Source: Kineococcus xinjiangensis | GTDB lineage: Bacteria > Actinomycetota > Actinomycetes > Actinomycetales > Kineococcaceae | Length of the DNA stretch: 64,000 nt | Assembly (NCBI RefSeq): GCF_002934625.1 | Contig: NZ_PTJD01000007.1 | Span: 62,001 to 126,000 of the forward strand | Reading direction: 5' to 3' | Shown here: piece after piece, positions 23,761 through 33,861 of the stretch | Numbering within the stretch: position 1 is the stretch's first letter | Layout: each line of letters begins with the position of its first letter | Position numbers and translations under genes: made by a program | Notes under the pieces: generated by a model | Told to the model about the DNA's origin: nothing | The model's database searches: none | The model's input: only the letters and a program-made list of their open reading frames with translations

Positions 23761-25659
23761 TCAGACCCCCGCGCCCCGCGGCAGGCGCAGGAGCGGGGCG
23801 AAGAAGGCGGCGAGCTCCTCCCGCGCGGTCAGCGGCAGCACCGCGGCGACGTACTGGTCCGGGCGCACGACGACGAGGACACCGCGCCGGTCGAGGCCGC
23901 GCAGGTCGAAGACGTCCGCCTCCGGGTCGGCGGCGTACACCTTCTCGAGGTCGAGCAGCCGGAAGGGCCCCACCCGGGGCGTGAAGAGCTGCGGCACCGC
24001 CGAGATGTCCACCTCGGCGTGCGCCTGCTGGTAGACGACCTTGACGTCGAACCACGCGTCGGGGTCGGCGCCTGCCGGCGTGGCGGCGACCGGGGAGTCC
24101 GGTGCGCCGGTGAGCCACCGCGCGAGCTCGTCGACCGCCGAGGCCCGCCCGGGTGCCGCCGCGTCGGCGAAGGCGTAGAGCCGCCAGCGGCCGTCGGCCC
24201 TGGCCTGGTGGCCGAGGTGCACGGGGTTGCCGTCGCAGACGCGCACGACCGGCGCGGACTTGAACCGCATGCCCACGGGGAAGCCCGCGGCGAGGTCCTG
24301 GTGGACCGGCTCGTCCACCACCAGCGACGGCGCGTACCGCGTCGCCATGCCGGCGAGGGTCTCGGTGGTGCGCACGTAGTACCGCTCGAGCTCGGTGGGG
24401 TCCGCCAGTTCCTCGGGCTTCTTGGCCATGAGGGTGGACCACTCGCGGTCGAAGTCGATGAGCTTCTGCGCGGCCACCTGCCGCTCGCTGGAGTAGGTCG
24501 TGAGCAGCTCCTCGGGGCTGCGGCCCTCGAGGATGTGGCCGAGCTTCCAGGCCAGGTTGAAGCCGTCCTGCATGGAGACGTTCATCCCCTGCCCGGCCTT
24601 GGCGCTGTGCGTGTGGCAGGCGTCGCCCATGATGAACACCCGCGGGGTGCGGGTGCCGGCCTCCTCCGGCCGCACGTCGTCGAAGCGGTCGGTGAGGCGG
24701 TGGCCGACCTCGTAGACGCTGTGCCAGGCCACGTCGCGCACGTCGAGGGTGAAGGGGTGCAGGATCTGCTGCGCCTTGGCGATGACCTGCTCCAGGGTCG
24801 TGCTGCGCACGGCGTGGCTGCCGCCCTCGGGGACCTCGCCGAGGTCGACGTACATCCGGAACAGGTGCCCGCCCTCCCGCGGGATGTGCAGGATGCTGCC
24901 CGCCGCGGACTGGATGGCGCACTTGCGCCGGACGTCGGGGAAGTCGGTGACGGCGAGCACGTCCATCACCCCCCACGCGTGGTTGGCCGACGCCCCGGCG
25001 AGGGTGCAGCCGATCGAGGCGCGCACCCGGCTGCGCGCGCCGTCGGCGCCGACGACGTACTTCGCCCTGACGGTGCGCGTCTCGCCCGCGCGCTCACCGC
25101 AGGTGCGGGCGAGGGTCACCTCGACCAGGTGCTCCCGGCCGTCGTGGACCTGCAGGCCGACGAACTCGTAGCCGTAGTCCGGGCGCATGCGGGTGGGGGA
25201 GGAGGCCATGAACTCCGCGAAGTGGTCCAGCACCCGGGCCTGGTTGACGATGAGGTGCGGGAACTCGCTGATGCCCGAGGGGTCGTCCGGGGTCAGCGCG
25301 GTGCGGACGATGCGGGACGGGTCGGCGGGGTCCGGCTTCCAGAACGCCGTCTCGGTGATCCGGTACGCCTCGGCGGTGATCCGCCCGGCGAAGCCGAACG
25401 CCTGGAAGGTCTCGACGCTGCGCGCCTGGATGCCGTCGGCCTGGCCGATGGCGAGGCGTTCGCCGCGTCGCTCGACGATCCGCGTCACCACGCCGGGGAA
25501 CTGCGCGAGCTGCGCGGCGGTGATCATCCCGGCGGGGCCGGTGCCGACGATGAGCACGTCGACCTCGTCCGGCAGGTCGTCGGGCCGGTTGAGGCCGGTG
25601 CCGGCGGCGGGCTCGATCCGCGGGTCGCCGGAGACGTATCCGTGGTGGTGGAACTGCAC
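23761..25659 (-). CDS. FAD-dependent aromatic hydroxylase, phenol 2-monooxygenase / 3-hydroxybenzoate 4-monooxygenase (MobA) type
   Basis: The 632-aa protein is a class A flavoprotein monooxygenase of the large phenol hydroxylase/MobA group. The FAD GxGxxG is at 39-44 (VGTGPAGM), the DG motif is in YVVGADGARSRVR, and GDACHTHSAKAGQGMN is the second FAD/NADPH fingerprint. A thioredoxin-like C-terminal domain occupies about 470-630. These enzymes ortho-hydroxylate a phenol using NAD(P)H and O2. The GTG start follows AGAGAGGTGG. It is divergent from an IclR regulator, the usual arrangement for aromatic hydroxylases. Hydroxybenzoate or hydroxyphenylacetate could be the substrate; neither can be chosen from sequence alone. 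Confidence 0.83.
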   Translation of the reverse strand: MQFHHHGYVSGDPRIEPAAGTGLNRPDDLPDEVDVLIVGTGPAGMITAAQLAQFPGVVTRIVERRGERLAIGQADGIQARSVETFQAFGFAGRITAEAYRITETAFWKPDPADPSRIVRTALTPDDPSGISEFPHLIVNQARVLDHFAEFMASSPTRMRPDYGYEFVGLQVHDGREHLVEVTLARTCGERAGETRTVRAKYVVGADGARSRVRASIGCTLAGASANHAWGVMDVLAVTDFPDVRRKCAIQSAAGSILHIPREGGHLFRMYVDLGEVPEGGSHAVRSTTLEQVIAKAQQILHPFTLDVRDVAWHSVYEVGHRLTDRFDDVRPEEAGTRTPRVFIMGDACHTHSAKAGQGMNVSMQDGFNLAWKLGHILEGRSPEELLTTYSSERQVAAQKLIDFDREWSTLMAKKPEELADPTELERYYVRTTETLAGMATRYAPSLVVDEPVHQDLAAGFPVGMRFKSAPVVRVCDGNPVHLGHQARADGRWRLYAFADAAAPGRASAVDELARWLTGAPDSPVAATPAGADPDAWFDVKVVYQQAHAEVDISAVPQLFTPRVGPFRLLDLEKVYAADPEADVFDLRGLDRRGVLVVVRPDQYVAAVLPLTAREELAAFFAPLLRLPRGAGV

Positions 25660-25712
25660 GGGATCTGCCCACCTCTCTGTGGAACCCCGCGTCGAGGACG
25701 CGTTCTGTATTA

Positions 25713-25725
25713 GAATTCTGAATTC
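25713..25725. promoter_or_regulatory. AT-rich near-palindrome GAATTCTGAATTC, probable IclR operator
   Basis: Two GAATTC hexamers flank a single T, giving a 13-bp near-perfect palindrome within an AT-rich stretch (ATTAGAATTCTGAATTCGCA) that stands out in this GC-rich DNA. It lies 54 bp upstream of the monooxygenase start and 122 bp upstream of the chosen IclR start. It is a good candidate operator and promoter region for both. Confidence 0.6.
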
Positions 25726-25846
25726 GCAAGCAGAGCAACGCTAGGCAGGCGTGGTGGAGCCGTCAAGGCCGACGGACACGGGGGCGGGCTCAGCGGTCCA
25801 GGCCGCTGCGGGAACCAGCGCGGAACCGGCGCGAGGAGGAGGAGAC

Positions 25847-26605
25847 GTGGCGACCGAGGGAGTGCTGTCGCAGACGCTGTCGCGCGGGCTGCAGGTCCTG
25901 GAACTGCTCGCCGCGGCGGGCGGGGCCCTGAGCGTCGACGACGTCGCAGCCGGTCTCGGACTGCACCGTTCCATCGCCTACCGGCTGGTGCGGACGCTGG
26001 AGGCCCACCGCCTCGTCGAGCGTGACGCGGCCGGGCGCTACCGCCCGGGGGTCGGCCTGGCCGTGCTGTCGCGCTCGGTCCTGCCGGACCTGCGAACCGC
26101 TGCCGAGCCGGTCCTCGAGGCCGTCGCCGCCGACCTGGGCGTCACCGCCTTCCTCGTCGTCGCCCGCGGCGAGGAGTGCGTCACGCTGGCCAGCGTGGAA
26201 CCGCGCCGCGCCGGCGCGAGCCTCGCCCAGCGCCCGGGGACCGTCCACCCGCTGGACCGGGGCGCTCCGGGGCTGGCGCTGCTCGCGGCCCGCCCCGGGG
26301 CCGCGGGCGGCCCGCGCGCCGGCGAGATCGCCGAGGTGCGCCGCCGGGGATGGGCCACCTCCCACGACGAGGTCATCCCCGGCCTGCGGGCCGTCGCGGT
26401 GCCGGTGCCGGCGCACCTGGAGGAACCCTGCGCCCTCGCCGTCGTCTACATCGACGGTGCGGCGCTGGACGAGGGGCGCCTGGGCGCGCGCCTCGCCGCA
26501 GCGGCCGGGGGCCTCGCCGCGGCGATGGGGCGAGCACCGGGCGGAGCCCCGCACGGTGAGCCCGGCGCCGGCACGCGGCTCGCCCCGGCCGTGCGGGAGT
26601 CCTAG
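25847..26605 (+). CDS. IclR-family transcriptional regulator
   Basis: The 252-aa protein has the IclR winged HTH (residues about 8-65; [41 protein letters not shown]) and a C-terminal effector-binding domain (about 85-235) that is shorter and more Ala-rich than usual. IclR members commonly activate or repress aromatic catabolic genes in response to the substrate. GTG 25847 is preceded by a strong GAGGAGGAGGAG; an upstream GTG at 25751 lacks a ribosome binding site. It is divergent from the flavin hydroxylase and probably controls it through the AT-rich palindrome. Confidence 0.85.
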   Translation: MATEGVLSQTLSRGLQVLELLAAAGGALSVDDVAAGLGLHRSIAYRLVRTLEAHRLVERDAAGRYRPGVGLAVLSRSVLPDLRTAAEPVLEAVAADLGVTAFLVVARGEECVTLASVEPRRAGASLAQRPGTVHPLDRGAPGLALLAARPGAAGGPRAGEIAEVRRRGWATSHDEVIPGLRAVAVPVPAHLEEPCALAVVYIDGAALDEGRLGARLAAAAGGLAAAMGRAPGGAPHGEPGAGTRLAPAVRES

Positions 26606-26646
26606 GGTCGGCACCCCGACCACTGCGACGACGGAGGCGGTGCGAC

Positions 26647-27396
26647 GTGCTGGGACTGCCCGACGGCGTGGAGGCGTGCCTGTTCGACCTCGACGGCGTG
26701 CTCACCGACACCGCGGCGGTCCACGACGCGGCCTGGACCGCGACGTTCGACGCGTTCCTGCGGGAGCGCTCCGACCGGACGAGGGAGCCGTTCGTGCCGT
26801 TCGACCCGGTGGAGGACTACGCCCGCCACGTCGACGGCAAACCCCGTCAGGACGGCGTCCGCGACTTCCTCGCCAGCCGCGGCCTCGCCCTGCCCGAGGG
26901 CGGCCCGGACGACCCGCCGGGCGCGGAGACCGTCCACGGCCTGGGCAACCGCAAGAACGTGGAGCTGCTGCGCCGCATCGAGGAGGAGGGCGTGCGGGTC
27001 TACGAGGGCTCCCGCCGCTACCTCGCCGCCGCCCGCGAGGCCGGCCTGCGCCGGGCCGTGGTGTCCTCCAGCGCCAACACCGCCCAGGTGCTGCAGGTGA
27101 CCGGCCTCGCGGAGTTCGTGGAGCTGCGGGTGGACGGCCTGACGCTGCGCGAGCAGGGCCTGCGCGGCAAGCCCGCACCCGACGGGTTCCTCGCCGCCGC
27201 CCGGGCCCTCGGCGTCGCCCCGGAGCGCGCGGCGGTCTTCGAGGACGCCCTGGCCGGTGCGCAGGCCGGCCGCGCGGGCGGTTTCGGCTGCGTTGTGGGC
27301 GTCGACCGCGTCGACCACGCCGACGAGCTGCGCCGGCACGGGGCCGACCTCGTCGTCGCCGACCTCGCCGAGCTCCTGGACGGAGCCGCGGGGTGA
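26647..27396 (+). CDS. pgmB: Beta-phosphoglucomutase-like HAD hydrolase
   Basis: The 249-aa HAD-superfamily protein carries motif [10 protein letters not shown] (nucleophile Asp14 and general acid/base Asp16, with the Thr typical of beta-phosphoglucomutases), an alpha-helical cap (about 20-105), motif II VVSSSAN, motif III Lys in LRGKPAPD and motif IV FEDALAG. Beta-phosphoglucomutase converts beta-glucose 1-phosphate to glucose 6-phosphate. The stop overlaps the start of a GH65 phosphorylase (GTGA), the standard pairing in which the phosphorylase makes the beta-glucose 1-phosphate used here. GTG at 26647 follows GGAGGCGG. Confidence 0.9.
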   Translation: MLGLPDGVEACLFDLDGVLTDTAAVHDAAWTATFDAFLRERSDRTREPFVPFDPVEDYARHVDGKPRQDGVRDFLASRGLALPEGGPDDPPGAETVHGLGNRKNVELLRRIEEEGVRVYEGSRRYLAAAREAGLRRAVVSSSANTAQVLQVTGLAEFVELRVDGLTLREQGLRGKPAPDGFLAAARALGVAPERAAVFEDALAGAQAGRAGGFGCVVGVDRVDHADELRRHGADLVVADLAELLDGAAG

Positions 27397-29786
27397 TCGG
27401 CCGCTCCACGTTCGGCATCGACCCGTGGCAGGTGCGCGAGCCGCGCCTGGACCTCGACGTGCTGGCGCAGTCCGAGTCGGTCTTCGCGCTGTCCAACGGC
27501 CACCTCGGCTTCCGCGGCAACCTGGAGGAGGGCGAACCGCACGGCGTGCCTGGCACCTACCTCAACTCCTTCTTCGAGGAGCGCCCGCTGCCGCACGCCG
27601 AGGCCGGCTACGGCTATCCGGAGATCGGCCAGAGCATCGTCAACGTCACCAACGGCAAGCTCGTTCGGCTGATGGTCGACGACGAGCCGTTCGACGTGCG
27701 CTACGGGCAGCTCGTCGCGCACGAGCGGGTGCTGGACCTGCGCGCGGGAACCCTGACGCGGCACGTGGAGTGGATCTCGCCCGCCGGGCGCCGCGTCCGC
27801 GTCCACACCGTGCGCCTGGTCTCCTTCACGCAGCGGGCCGTCGCCGCGCTGGAGTACGTCGTCGAAGCGGTCGACGCGCCCGTCCGGCTCATCATCCAGT
27901 CCCTCCTGGTGGCCAACGAGGCGGTTCCCACCGGCTCGGGCGACCCGCGCGCCGCCGCCGCGCTCCGCTCGCCCCTCGTTCCCGTCGAGCAGGACGCGGC
28001 CGACCTCAGGGCGGTGCTGGTGCACCGCACGCGCGCCAGCGGCCGGCAGATGGCGGCGGGGATGGACCACCGCTTCGAGTCGCCGGGCCGCGTCCAGGCC
28101 GAGACGCGGGCCGCGGAGGACTGGGCCCGGACCAGCTTTGTCACCGTCCTGCAGCCGGGGCAGCGGGTGCGGCTGGAGAAGACGCTGGCCTACGGCTGGT
28201 CCAGCCGCCGCTCCCAGCAGGCGCTGCGCGACCAGGTCGCCAGCGCGCTCACCGGCGCCCGCTACAGCGGCCTCGACGGTCTCCTCGCCGAGCAGCGCGC
28301 CTACCTCGACGAGTTCTGGGACGCCGCCGACGTGCAGGTGGAGGGCGATCCGGTCGTGCAGCAGGCCGTGCGCTTCGGCCTGTTCCACGTGCTGCAGGCC
28401 GGTGCCCGTTCCGAGGGCCGCTGCATCCCCGCCAAGGGCCTGACGGGGCCCGGCTACGACGGGCACACGTTCTGGGACACGGAGGCCTACGTCCTGCCCG
28501 TGCTCACGTACACCGCACCCGAGGCCACCGCCGACGCGCTGCGCTGGCGCCACGCCACGCTCGGGCAGGCGCGCCACCGCGCGCGGGAGCTCGGCCTCCG
28601 CGGCGCCGCCTTCCCGTGGCGCACCATCGGCGGGGCGGAGTGCTCGGGGTACTGGCCGGCCAGCACGGCGGCCTTCCACCTCAACGCCGACGTCGCCCTG
28701 GCCGTGGACCGCTACCGCACCGTGACGGGCGACGACTCGCTGGAGCGCGAGGGCGGCCTGGAGCTGCTGGTCGAGACCGCGCGGTTGTGGATGTCGCTCG
28801 GCCACCACGACCGCGACGGGCGCTGGCACGTCGTCGGTGTCACCGGGCCCGACGAGTACACCGCCGTGGTGGCCGACAACGTCTTCACCAACCTCGCTGC
28901 GGCGGCGAACCTGCGTGCGGCGGCCGCGGCGGTGCGGCGCAACCCCGACCTGGCCCGCATGCTCGGGGTCGACATGGAGGAGGGCGCCTCCTGGCGCGAC
29001 GCCGCGAACGCCGTCCACGTCCCCTACGACCCCGAGCTCGGCGTCCACCCCCAGCACGAGGGCTTCACCAGGCTGCCGGAGTGGGACTTCGCCGCGCACG
29101 CGGACTACCCGCTGCTGCTCAGCGCGCCGTACTTCGACCTCTACCGCCGGCAGGTCGTCAAGCAGGCGGACCTGGCGCTGGCCATGGTGTGGTTCGGGGA
29201 CCGCTTCGCCTGGGAGGACAAGGCGCGCAACGTCGACTACTACGAGCGCCGCACCGTGCGCGACTCCTCCCTCTCGGCCAGTGTGCAGGCGGTCGTGGCG
29301 GCCGAGGTGGGCCACCTCGACCTCGCCCACGACTACACCTGGGAGGCCGCCCTGGTGGACCTGAGGGACCTGCACCGCAACACCCGCGACGGATTGCACA
29401 TCGCCTCCCTGGCGGGGACGTGGATCGCGCTGGTCAACGGCTTCGGCGGCCTGCGCGACCACGGGGGGACGCTCTCCTTCGACCCGAGGCTGCCCCAGGA
29501 CATCGACCGGCTCCGCTTCACGCTGCGCTGGCACGGTCGCCGGCTCAGCGTCGACGTCGAACCGGACCGGGCGACGTACCTGCTGCGCGACGGTTCCGAC
29601 GGCTCCGACGGCGCTGGGGTGGCCGGTCTGCGGCTGCGGCACGCGGGGGAGGACGTCACCGTCGAAGCGGGCGTCCCGCTGACGCTGCCGGTGCTCCCGC
29701 GGGCGCCGCTGCTGCCACGGCCCCCGCAGCCGCCCGGCCGCGCCCCGGCGGCCCGGCCGACCCCGTCCGGGCCCGCCCTGCTGTGA
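27393..29786 (+). CDS. Glycoside hydrolase family 65 disaccharide phosphorylase (maltose/trehalose/kojibiose type)
   Basis: GH65 enzymes phosphorolyse alpha-glucosides with inversion to beta-glucose 1-phosphate. The 797-aa cytoplasmic protein has the N-terminal beta-sandwich (residues about 10-260), a linker, the (alpha/alpha)6 barrel with catalytic acid Glu488 in GPDEYT, and the phosphate-site motif [12 protein letters not shown] family-typical [15 protein letters not shown] segment follows, then a C-terminal beta domain with a Pro/Ala-rich tail. Translational coupling to the beta-phosphoglucomutase upstream supports the phosphorylase role. Whether maltose, trehalose, kojibiose or nigerose is the substrate cannot be decided without loop comparison. 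Confidence 0.9.
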   Translation: MIGRSTFGIDPWQVREPRLDLDVLAQSESVFALSNGHLGFRGNLEEGEPHGVPGTYLNSFFEERPLPHAEAGYGYPEIGQSIVNVTNGKLVRLMVDDEPFDVRYGQLVAHERVLDLRAGTLTRHVEWISPAGRRVRVHTVRLVSFTQRAVAALEYVVEAVDAPVRLIIQSLLVANEAVPTGSGDPRAAAALRSPLVPVEQDAADLRAVLVHRTRASGRQMAAGMDHRFESPGRVQAETRAAEDWARTSFVTVLQPGQRVRLEKTLAYGWSSRRSQQALRDQVASALTGARYSGLDGLLAEQRAYLDEFWDAADVQVEGDPVVQQAVRFGLFHVLQAGARSEGRCIPAKGLTGPGYDGHTFWDTEAYVLPVLTYTAPEATADALRWRHATLGQARHRARELGLRGAAFPWRTIGGAECSGYWPASTAAFHLNADVALAVDRYRTVTGDDSLEREGGLELLVETARLWMSLGHHDRDGRWHVVGVTGPDEYTAVVADNVFTNLAAAANLRAAAAAVRRNPDLARMLGVDMEEGASWRDAANAVHVPYDPELGVHPQHEGFTRLPEWDFAAHADYPLLLSAPYFDLYRRQVVKQADLALAMVWFGDRFAWEDKARNVDYYERRTVRDSSLSASVQAVVAAEVGHLDLAHDYTWEAALVDLRDLHRNTRDGLHIASLAGTWIALVNGFGGLRDHGGTLSFDPRLPQDIDRLRFTLRWHGRRLSVDVEPDRATYLLRDGSDGSDGAGVAGLRLRHAGEDVTVEAGVPLTLPVLPRAPLLPRPPQPPGRAPAARPTPSGPALL

Positions 29787-29867
29787 CGGTTGCCGCGGTG
29801 ACTCGGGTGCCCTCCGCGTCCGTGCCCGCCGGCGCCCCTCGTCGCGGGGGGGGGTGACCGCTGCGGG

Positions 29868-30470
29868 TCAGCGCGTGCGGGCCCCCGAGGTCTCCTCGGC
29901 GACGAGGGCCGCGGCCTCCCGCTCCAGCGCGGCGAGGTCGATCAGGAGGCTCGCCGCGCCGTAGAGCCGGTCGCTGAGGGCGTCCATCCCCGGCGACAGC
30001 ACGGTCAGGTCCCCGCGCTCGGCCAGCTCGGCGAAGATGCCGTCGTTGCTGACGATGAGGGTCTCGATCGGACCCTCGACGGCCTGCGCCGCGGCGAGCA
30101 GCACCAGGTCGGCGACGTCGGCGCCGTCGGGCACGGCCTGCGCCCGGGCGGCGAACTCCGCCAGCCACGGCCGGGCCCTGGCGACCGCCCCGACCTGCCC
30201 GGCGAGGGCGACGTGGTCGGCCTGCCGGGCCAGCTCGACGACCACGGCCATCCGCGCCCGCAGCCGCCCGGGCGCCGCCCGCAGGTTGTCGAGGTCGACC
30301 AGCAGCACCCGGGGCGCGTCGGCCCAGACGGGGTAGCCCTGCACCAGGCCGCAGAGGACCTCGCCGAACGGGTCCGGCGTCGCCTGCGCCGCCTCCGGGG
30401 CCGGCGGGAGGTCGGCGAGGCGGAACCACTCGTACTCGTCCCACTCGCTCGGTCCGCCGCCCAACCCCAT
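29868..30470 (-). CDS. Hypothetical protein with a diverged NYN/PIN-like domain
   Basis: I do not recognise a close family. The 200-aa product has an acidic Trp/Tyr-rich N-terminus (WDEYEWFRLADL), then a Rossmann-like core. Acidic strand ends resemble NYN/PIN ribonucleases: VLLVDLDNLR (about 56-65), DVADLVLLAAAQAV (about 119-132) and TLIVSNDGIFAELA (about 138-151). These three match the D-x-N, A-D and SnD positions that bind metal in LabA-like NYN domains. No good Shine-Dalgarno precedes the ATG at 30470, so the start is uncertain. It lies downstream of paaG on the same strand and converges with the GH65 gene. Confidence 0.5.
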   Translation of the reverse strand: MGLGGGPSEWDEYEWFRLADLPPAPEAAQATPDPFGEVLCGLVQGYPVWADAPRVLLVDLDNLRAAPGRLRARMAVVVELARQADHVALAGQVGAVARARPWLAEFAARAQAVPDGADVADLVLLAAAQAVEGPIETLIVSNDGIFAELAERGDLTVLSPGMDALSDRLYGAASLLIDLAALEREAAALVAEETSGARTR

Positions 30471-30514
30471 GCCTGCATGATCCCAGGTCCGGCGCGGGCC
30501 GACCACACCGGTGC

Positions 30515-31354
30515 TCAGGCGCCGCGGAACACCGGCGACCGCTTCTGCTGGAACGCCGCGAAGCCCTCGCGGTAGTCGGCTCCCGCGCTCAGCTCGCGCT
30601 GCACCGCCGCCTCCAGGGAGAGCACCTCCGCCAGGGGCAGCGCCTCGTCGCGGATGCGCGCCAGCAGGTGCTTGCTCGCGGCGAACGCCCGCGTCGGCCC
30701 CTGCGCCAGCGCCCGCGCCGTCGTCAGCGCCTCCGCCAGCGCGCTGCCCGGGGCCACCGCGCGGGAGACCAGCCCCCACGCGGCCGCCTGCGCGCCGTCG
30801 AGCAGGCGGCCGGTGTAGACGAGTTCCAGGGTGCGGGGGCGCCCGATGCGCTCGGCCATCAACAGGTGCGCGCCGCTGTCGAGCACGGCCCCGATCCGGC
30901 CGAAGGGGGAGCCCAGCTTCGCGTCCTCCGCGGCCACGACCAGGTCACAGGCCAGGGCGAGACCCAGGCCGACACCGAGCGCCGGGCCTTCCACCGCGGC
31001 CAGGGTCGGGACGGGCAGGTCCGCGATGCGGCGCACCAGCGGGTTGAAGACGTCCGCCAGCACCTGCCCGGCGTCTTCCGCGGCCGGGTCCACGCCGGCG
31101 ATGTCGCGGCCCGCGCAGAAGCTGCCGCCCGCACCGGTCACGACCACCGCGCGGATCCGGCCGGCGGCGACCGACTCGGCCAGCCCGTCGAGCGCCCGGG
31201 CCAGCTCCGCGGCGGCCGGCAGGTCGAGCGCGTTGCGCCGTGCCTGCCGGTCGAGCGTCAGGACCGCGACCGCGCCGTCCTCCGCGACGCTCGCGCTCGC
31301 CGGCGTGCTGTCCACCTTCGTGCCGTCCACCTGCCTGCCCTCCACCGACGTCAT
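30515..31354 (-). CDS. paaG: Enoyl-CoA hydratase/isomerase, PaaG type (ring-1,2-epoxyphenylacetyl-CoA isomerase)
   Basis: The 279-aa crotonase-fold protein has an oxyanion-hole region (FCAGRDIAG, AVEGPALGVGLGLALACDLV) and the segment GAVLDSGAHLLMAERIG, where the Asp is the isomerase-type catalytic acid of PaaG. Hydratases have Glu there. PaaG converts the epoxide of phenylacetyl-CoA to oxepin-CoA and isomerises later double bonds. GGAGGGGG lies a few bases before the ATG. It is the last of a leftward set paaI-paaJ-paaG, 37 bp after paaJ, on the opposite strand from the main paa operon. Confidence 0.85.
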   Translation of the reverse strand: MTSVEGRQVDGTKVDSTPASASVAEDGAVAVLTLDRQARRNALDLPAAAELARALDGLAESVAAGRIRAVVVTGAGGSFCAGRDIAGVDPAAEDAGQVLADVFNPLVRRIADLPVPTLAAVEGPALGVGLGLALACDLVVAAEDAKLGSPFGRIGAVLDSGAHLLMAERIGRPRTLELVYTGRLLDGAQAAAWGLVSRAVAPGSALAEALTTARALAQGPTRAFAASKHLLARIRDEALPLAEVLSLEAAVQRELSAGADYREGFAAFQQKRSPVFRGA

Positions 31355-31391
31355 CGCCGTTCCCCCTCCCGCACCTCGACGCTGCCGCGCA

Positions 31392-32597
31392 TCACGGGGC
31401 GCTCAGCAGGACGGAGACGCCCTGCCCGACGCCCACGCACATCGTGGCGACGGCGTGGCGGCCGCCGCGGCGGTCCAGCTCCCGCGCGGCCGTCAGCACC
31501 AGGCGCGCCCCGGTGGAACCCAGCGGATGCCCCAGCGCGATGCCCCCGCCGTTGGGGTTGACGTGCTCGGCGTCGTCGGGCAGGCCGAGGCGCCGCAGCA
31601 CCGCGAGCGCCTGCGCGGCGAACGCCTCGTTGAGCTCCACGACGTCGAGGTCGCCGACGCCCAGGCCGTGGCGGGCCAGCAGCTTCTCGGTGGCCGGCAC
31701 CGGTCCCAGCCCCATCGTGCGCGGCTGCACGCCCGCGGTGGCGGTCCCGGCCACCCGCGCCAGCGGCCGCAGGCCGTAGCGGCGCACCGCGTCCGCCGAC
31801 GCCAGCAGCAGGGCCGCGGCGCCGTCGTTGACCCCCGAGGAGTTCCCCGCCGTGACGCTGCCGCCCTCGCGGAAGGCGGGGCGCAGCCGGGCGAGCGCCT
31901 CCAGGGACGTCTCGCGGGGGTGCTCGTCGTGCTCGACGAGGGTGGCGCCGCGGCGGCCGGGGACCTTGACGGGGGCGATCTCCTCGGCGAGCAGGGCCCG
32001 GGACGCGGCGACGCGCTGCTGGGAGCGCAGCGCGAAGGCGTCCTGGTCCTCGCGGGAGACGCCGTCCTCCGCGGCGACGTTCTCGGCCGTCTCGCCCATG
32101 GAGTGCGTGCCGTAGGCCGCCTCCAGGGCTGGGTTGACGAAGCGCCAGCCGATGGTGGTGTCGAAGACCTGCGCGGTGCGGGAGAACGGCTGCTCGGCCT
32201 TCGCCATCACGAACGGGGCCCGGCTCATGCTCTCCACGCCGCCGGCGACCACGAGGTCCGCCTCGCCCGCCACGATCGCCCGCGCCCCGGTCGCCACGGC
32301 GTCCGCCCCGGAACCGCAGAGGCGGTTGACGGTGGTGCCGGAGACCGTGTGCGGGTATCCGGCGAGCAGCAGCGCCATCCGCGCCACGTCCCGGTTGTCC
32401 TCTCCGGCCTGGTTCGCGCAGCCCAGCACCACGTCGTCGACGGCGGCGGGGTCGACCCCCGGGTTGCGGGCGGCGAGCTCCCGCAGGACGTGGGCGGCCA
32501 GGTCGTCGGGCCGCACGGCGCTCAGCGCCCCGCCGTAGCGGCCGATGGGCGTGCGGACGCCGTCCACCAGGTAGGCGGTGCTCTGTCCCGAGCTCAC
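31392..32597 (-). CDS. paaJ: 3-oxoadipyl-CoA / 3-oxo-5,6-dehydrosuberyl-CoA thiolase
   Basis: PaaJ performs both thiolytic steps at the end of the phenylacetate pathway, releasing acetyl-CoA. The 401-aa protein has the full thiolase set: nucleophile Cys in [23 protein letters not shown], His in [14 protein letters not shown] and the second Cys in [10 protein letters not shown]. The opening [16 protein letters not shown] is PcaF/PaaJ-like. The GTG start at 32597 overlaps the paaI stop (GTGA), so the two are translationally coupled. A general acetyl-CoA acetyltransferase role is less likely in this context. Confidence 0.9.
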   Translation of the reverse strand: MSSGQSTAYLVDGVRTPIGRYGGALSAVRPDDLAAHVLRELAARNPGVDPAAVDDVVLGCANQAGEDNRDVARMALLLAGYPHTVSGTTVNRLCGSGADAVATGARAIVAGEADLVVAGGVESMSRAPFVMAKAEQPFSRTAQVFDTTIGWRFVNPALEAAYGTHSMGETAENVAAEDGVSREDQDAFALRSQQRVAASRALLAEEIAPVKVPGRRGATLVEHDEHPRETSLEALARLRPAFREGGSVTAGNSSGVNDGAAALLLASADAVRRYGLRPLARVAGTATAGVQPRTMGLGPVPATEKLLARHGLGVGDLDVVELNEAFAAQALAVLRRLGLPDDAEHVNPNGGGIALGHPLGSTGARLVLTAARELDRRGGRHAVATMCVGVGQGVSVLLSAP

Positions 32598-33094
32598 TGA
32601 CGTGCTCCCCTCGTGGTTGCCGGGTCCGGGGCGTTCCCGGCCGGGACGGGCAGGGTGCGGCTGCGGCCGCGGAACTCTGCGACGGCACGGCCCGCGCAGG
32701 TCACGGTCACGTCGTAGATTCCGCTGCGCCCCCGCAGGCTGCGCTCCGCCGCGGTGGCGACGAGTTCGTCCCCGGCGCGGGTGGGTTCCAGGAAGTCGAT
32801 GTCGCAGCCGGCGGCGACGGTCGCCGGGCCGCGGCTGTTGCAGGCGTAGGCGAACGCCGTGTCCGCGAGGAGGAAGACGTAGCCGCCGTGGGTGATCCCG
32901 TGGCCGTTGGTCATCTCCGCCGCGACCCGCATGCTCACGGCCGCGCGGCCGGGGGAGACGGACAGCAGCTCGATGCCGAGGTGCGCGGCGACGGTGTCGG
33001 CGGCGCGCAGCGCCCCGACGGTGCGCTCGGCGAGCTCCTGCGTGCCGGCCGCGACGTCGGGGGGCGCCGCCGGAACGGGGGCGGTGGGGGCCAC
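32594..33094 (-). CDS. paaI: Hydroxyphenylacetyl-CoA thioesterase (hot-dog fold)
   Basis: PaaI is a proofreading thioesterase that frees CoA from dead-end hydroxyphenylacetyl-CoA esters. The 166-aa single hot-dog domain has the family signature [22 protein letters not shown] (the Asp at the end of HGGxxxxLAD is catalytic) and the later segment [17 protein letters not shown]. The GTG at 33094 follows GAGGAGAG. It is first in the leftward paaIJG unit, and a PaaR operator palindrome lies 22 bp upstream of its start. Confidence 0.9.
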   Translation of the reverse strand: MAPTAPVPAAPPDVAAGTQELAERTVGALRAADTVAAHLGIELLSVSPGRAAVSMRVAAEMTNGHGITHGGYVFLLADTAFAYACNSRGPATVAAGCDIDFLEPTRAGDELVATAAERSLRGRSGIYDVTVTCAGRAVAEFRGRSRTLPVPAGNAPDPATTRGARQ

Positions 33095-33116
33095 GGTGCT
33101 CTCCTCGTCGTCTTCG

Positions 33117-33130
33117 ACCGAACGTTCGGT
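33117..33130. promoter_or_regulatory. PaaR operator 1: palindrome ACCGAACGTTCGGT
   Basis: A perfect 14-bp palindrome sits between paaI (leftward, start 33094) and paaR (rightward, start 33211). The identical core recurs upstream of paaA. The ACCGnnCGnnCGGT layout fits TetR-type PaaR operators of actinobacteria as I recall them. It probably represses paaIJG and may autoregulate paaR. Confidence 0.8.
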
Positions 33131-33210
33131 TTACGCGCTGGTGGGCGCCGCCGTCAAGACCCCGGCCGATCACCGGTCGTGGCGCGTCCCGCCCGTGCCA
33201 TGCTCCCGGC

Positions 33211-33831
33211 ATGGCCGCACCGCAGACAGCCCGACGGGTCCAGCGCTACGACACCGCCTCCCTGCTCGCGGTGGCCGTGCGGGTCTTCACGGAGCGCGGC
33301 TACGACGGCACGAGCATGGAGGACCTCGCGCGCGCGGCCGGGGTGTCGAAGTCGTCGATCTACCACCACGTCGACGGCAAGGAGCACCTGCTGCACCTGG
33401 CCCTCGAGCGCGCCCTCGACCCGCTCTTCGCCGTCCTGGAGGAGCCGGCCGCCACGCAGGGCCCCGCCCTCGCCCGGCTGGAGCACGTCCTGCGGCGGGA
33501 GGTGGAGGTGCTGGTCGCCGAGCTGCCCTACGTCACGCTGCTGCTGCGGGTCCGCGGCAACACGGAGACCGAGCGCTGGGCGCTGCAGCGCCGCCGCGAC
33601 TTCGACGCCGCCGTGGCCGCCCTCGCCGCGCGCGCGGCGCAGGAGGGCGACCTGCGCGCCGACCTCGACCCCGCCCTGGTGACGCGCCTCGTCTTCGGCA
33701 TGATCAACTCCGTCGTGGAGTGGTACCGGCCGAAGTCGGCGCGTGGCGGCGGCGCGGGCTCGCGGGCGGAGACCGACGGCCTCGCCGACGCCGTCCTGGC
33801 CCTCGCCCTGGACGGGCTCCGCGCCCGCTGA
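33211..33831 (+). CDS. paaR: TetR-family repressor of phenylacetate catabolism
   Basis: The 206-aa regulator has a TetR N-terminal HTH (about residues 12-60; [40 protein letters not shown]) and an all-helical ligand/dimer domain ending [12 protein letters not shown], similar to PaaR. PaaR proteins are released from DNA by phenylacetyl-CoA. It lies between the two divergent paa units, each preceded by the same palindrome, which is the strongest evidence for its role. No obvious Shine-Dalgarno precedes the ATG at 33211. Confidence 0.9.
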   Translation: MAAPQTARRVQRYDTASLLAVAVRVFTERGYDGTSMEDLARAAGVSKSSIYHHVDGKEHLLHLALERALDPLFAVLEEPAATQGPALARLEHVLRREVEVLVAELPYVTLLLRVRGNTETERWALQRRRDFDAAVAALAARAAQEGDLRADLDPALVTRLVFGMINSVVEWYRPKSARGGGAGSRAETDGLADAVLALALDGLRAR

Positions 33832-33861
33832 CGCGCCCGCGCCCGGCCGCCTCGACCCCCC

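Noticed and set aside
27018-29642. An 874-codon minus-strand frame across the GH65 gene
   Set aside because: Low-complexity Val/Gly/Arg-rich shadow of a well-supported phosphorylase; no start context or domain.
29846-29854. Run of nine G residues as a possible phase-variation tract
   Set aside because: It lies 60 bp beyond the GH65 stop and just before the 3' end of the opposite gene, in no reading frame or promoter that it could switch.
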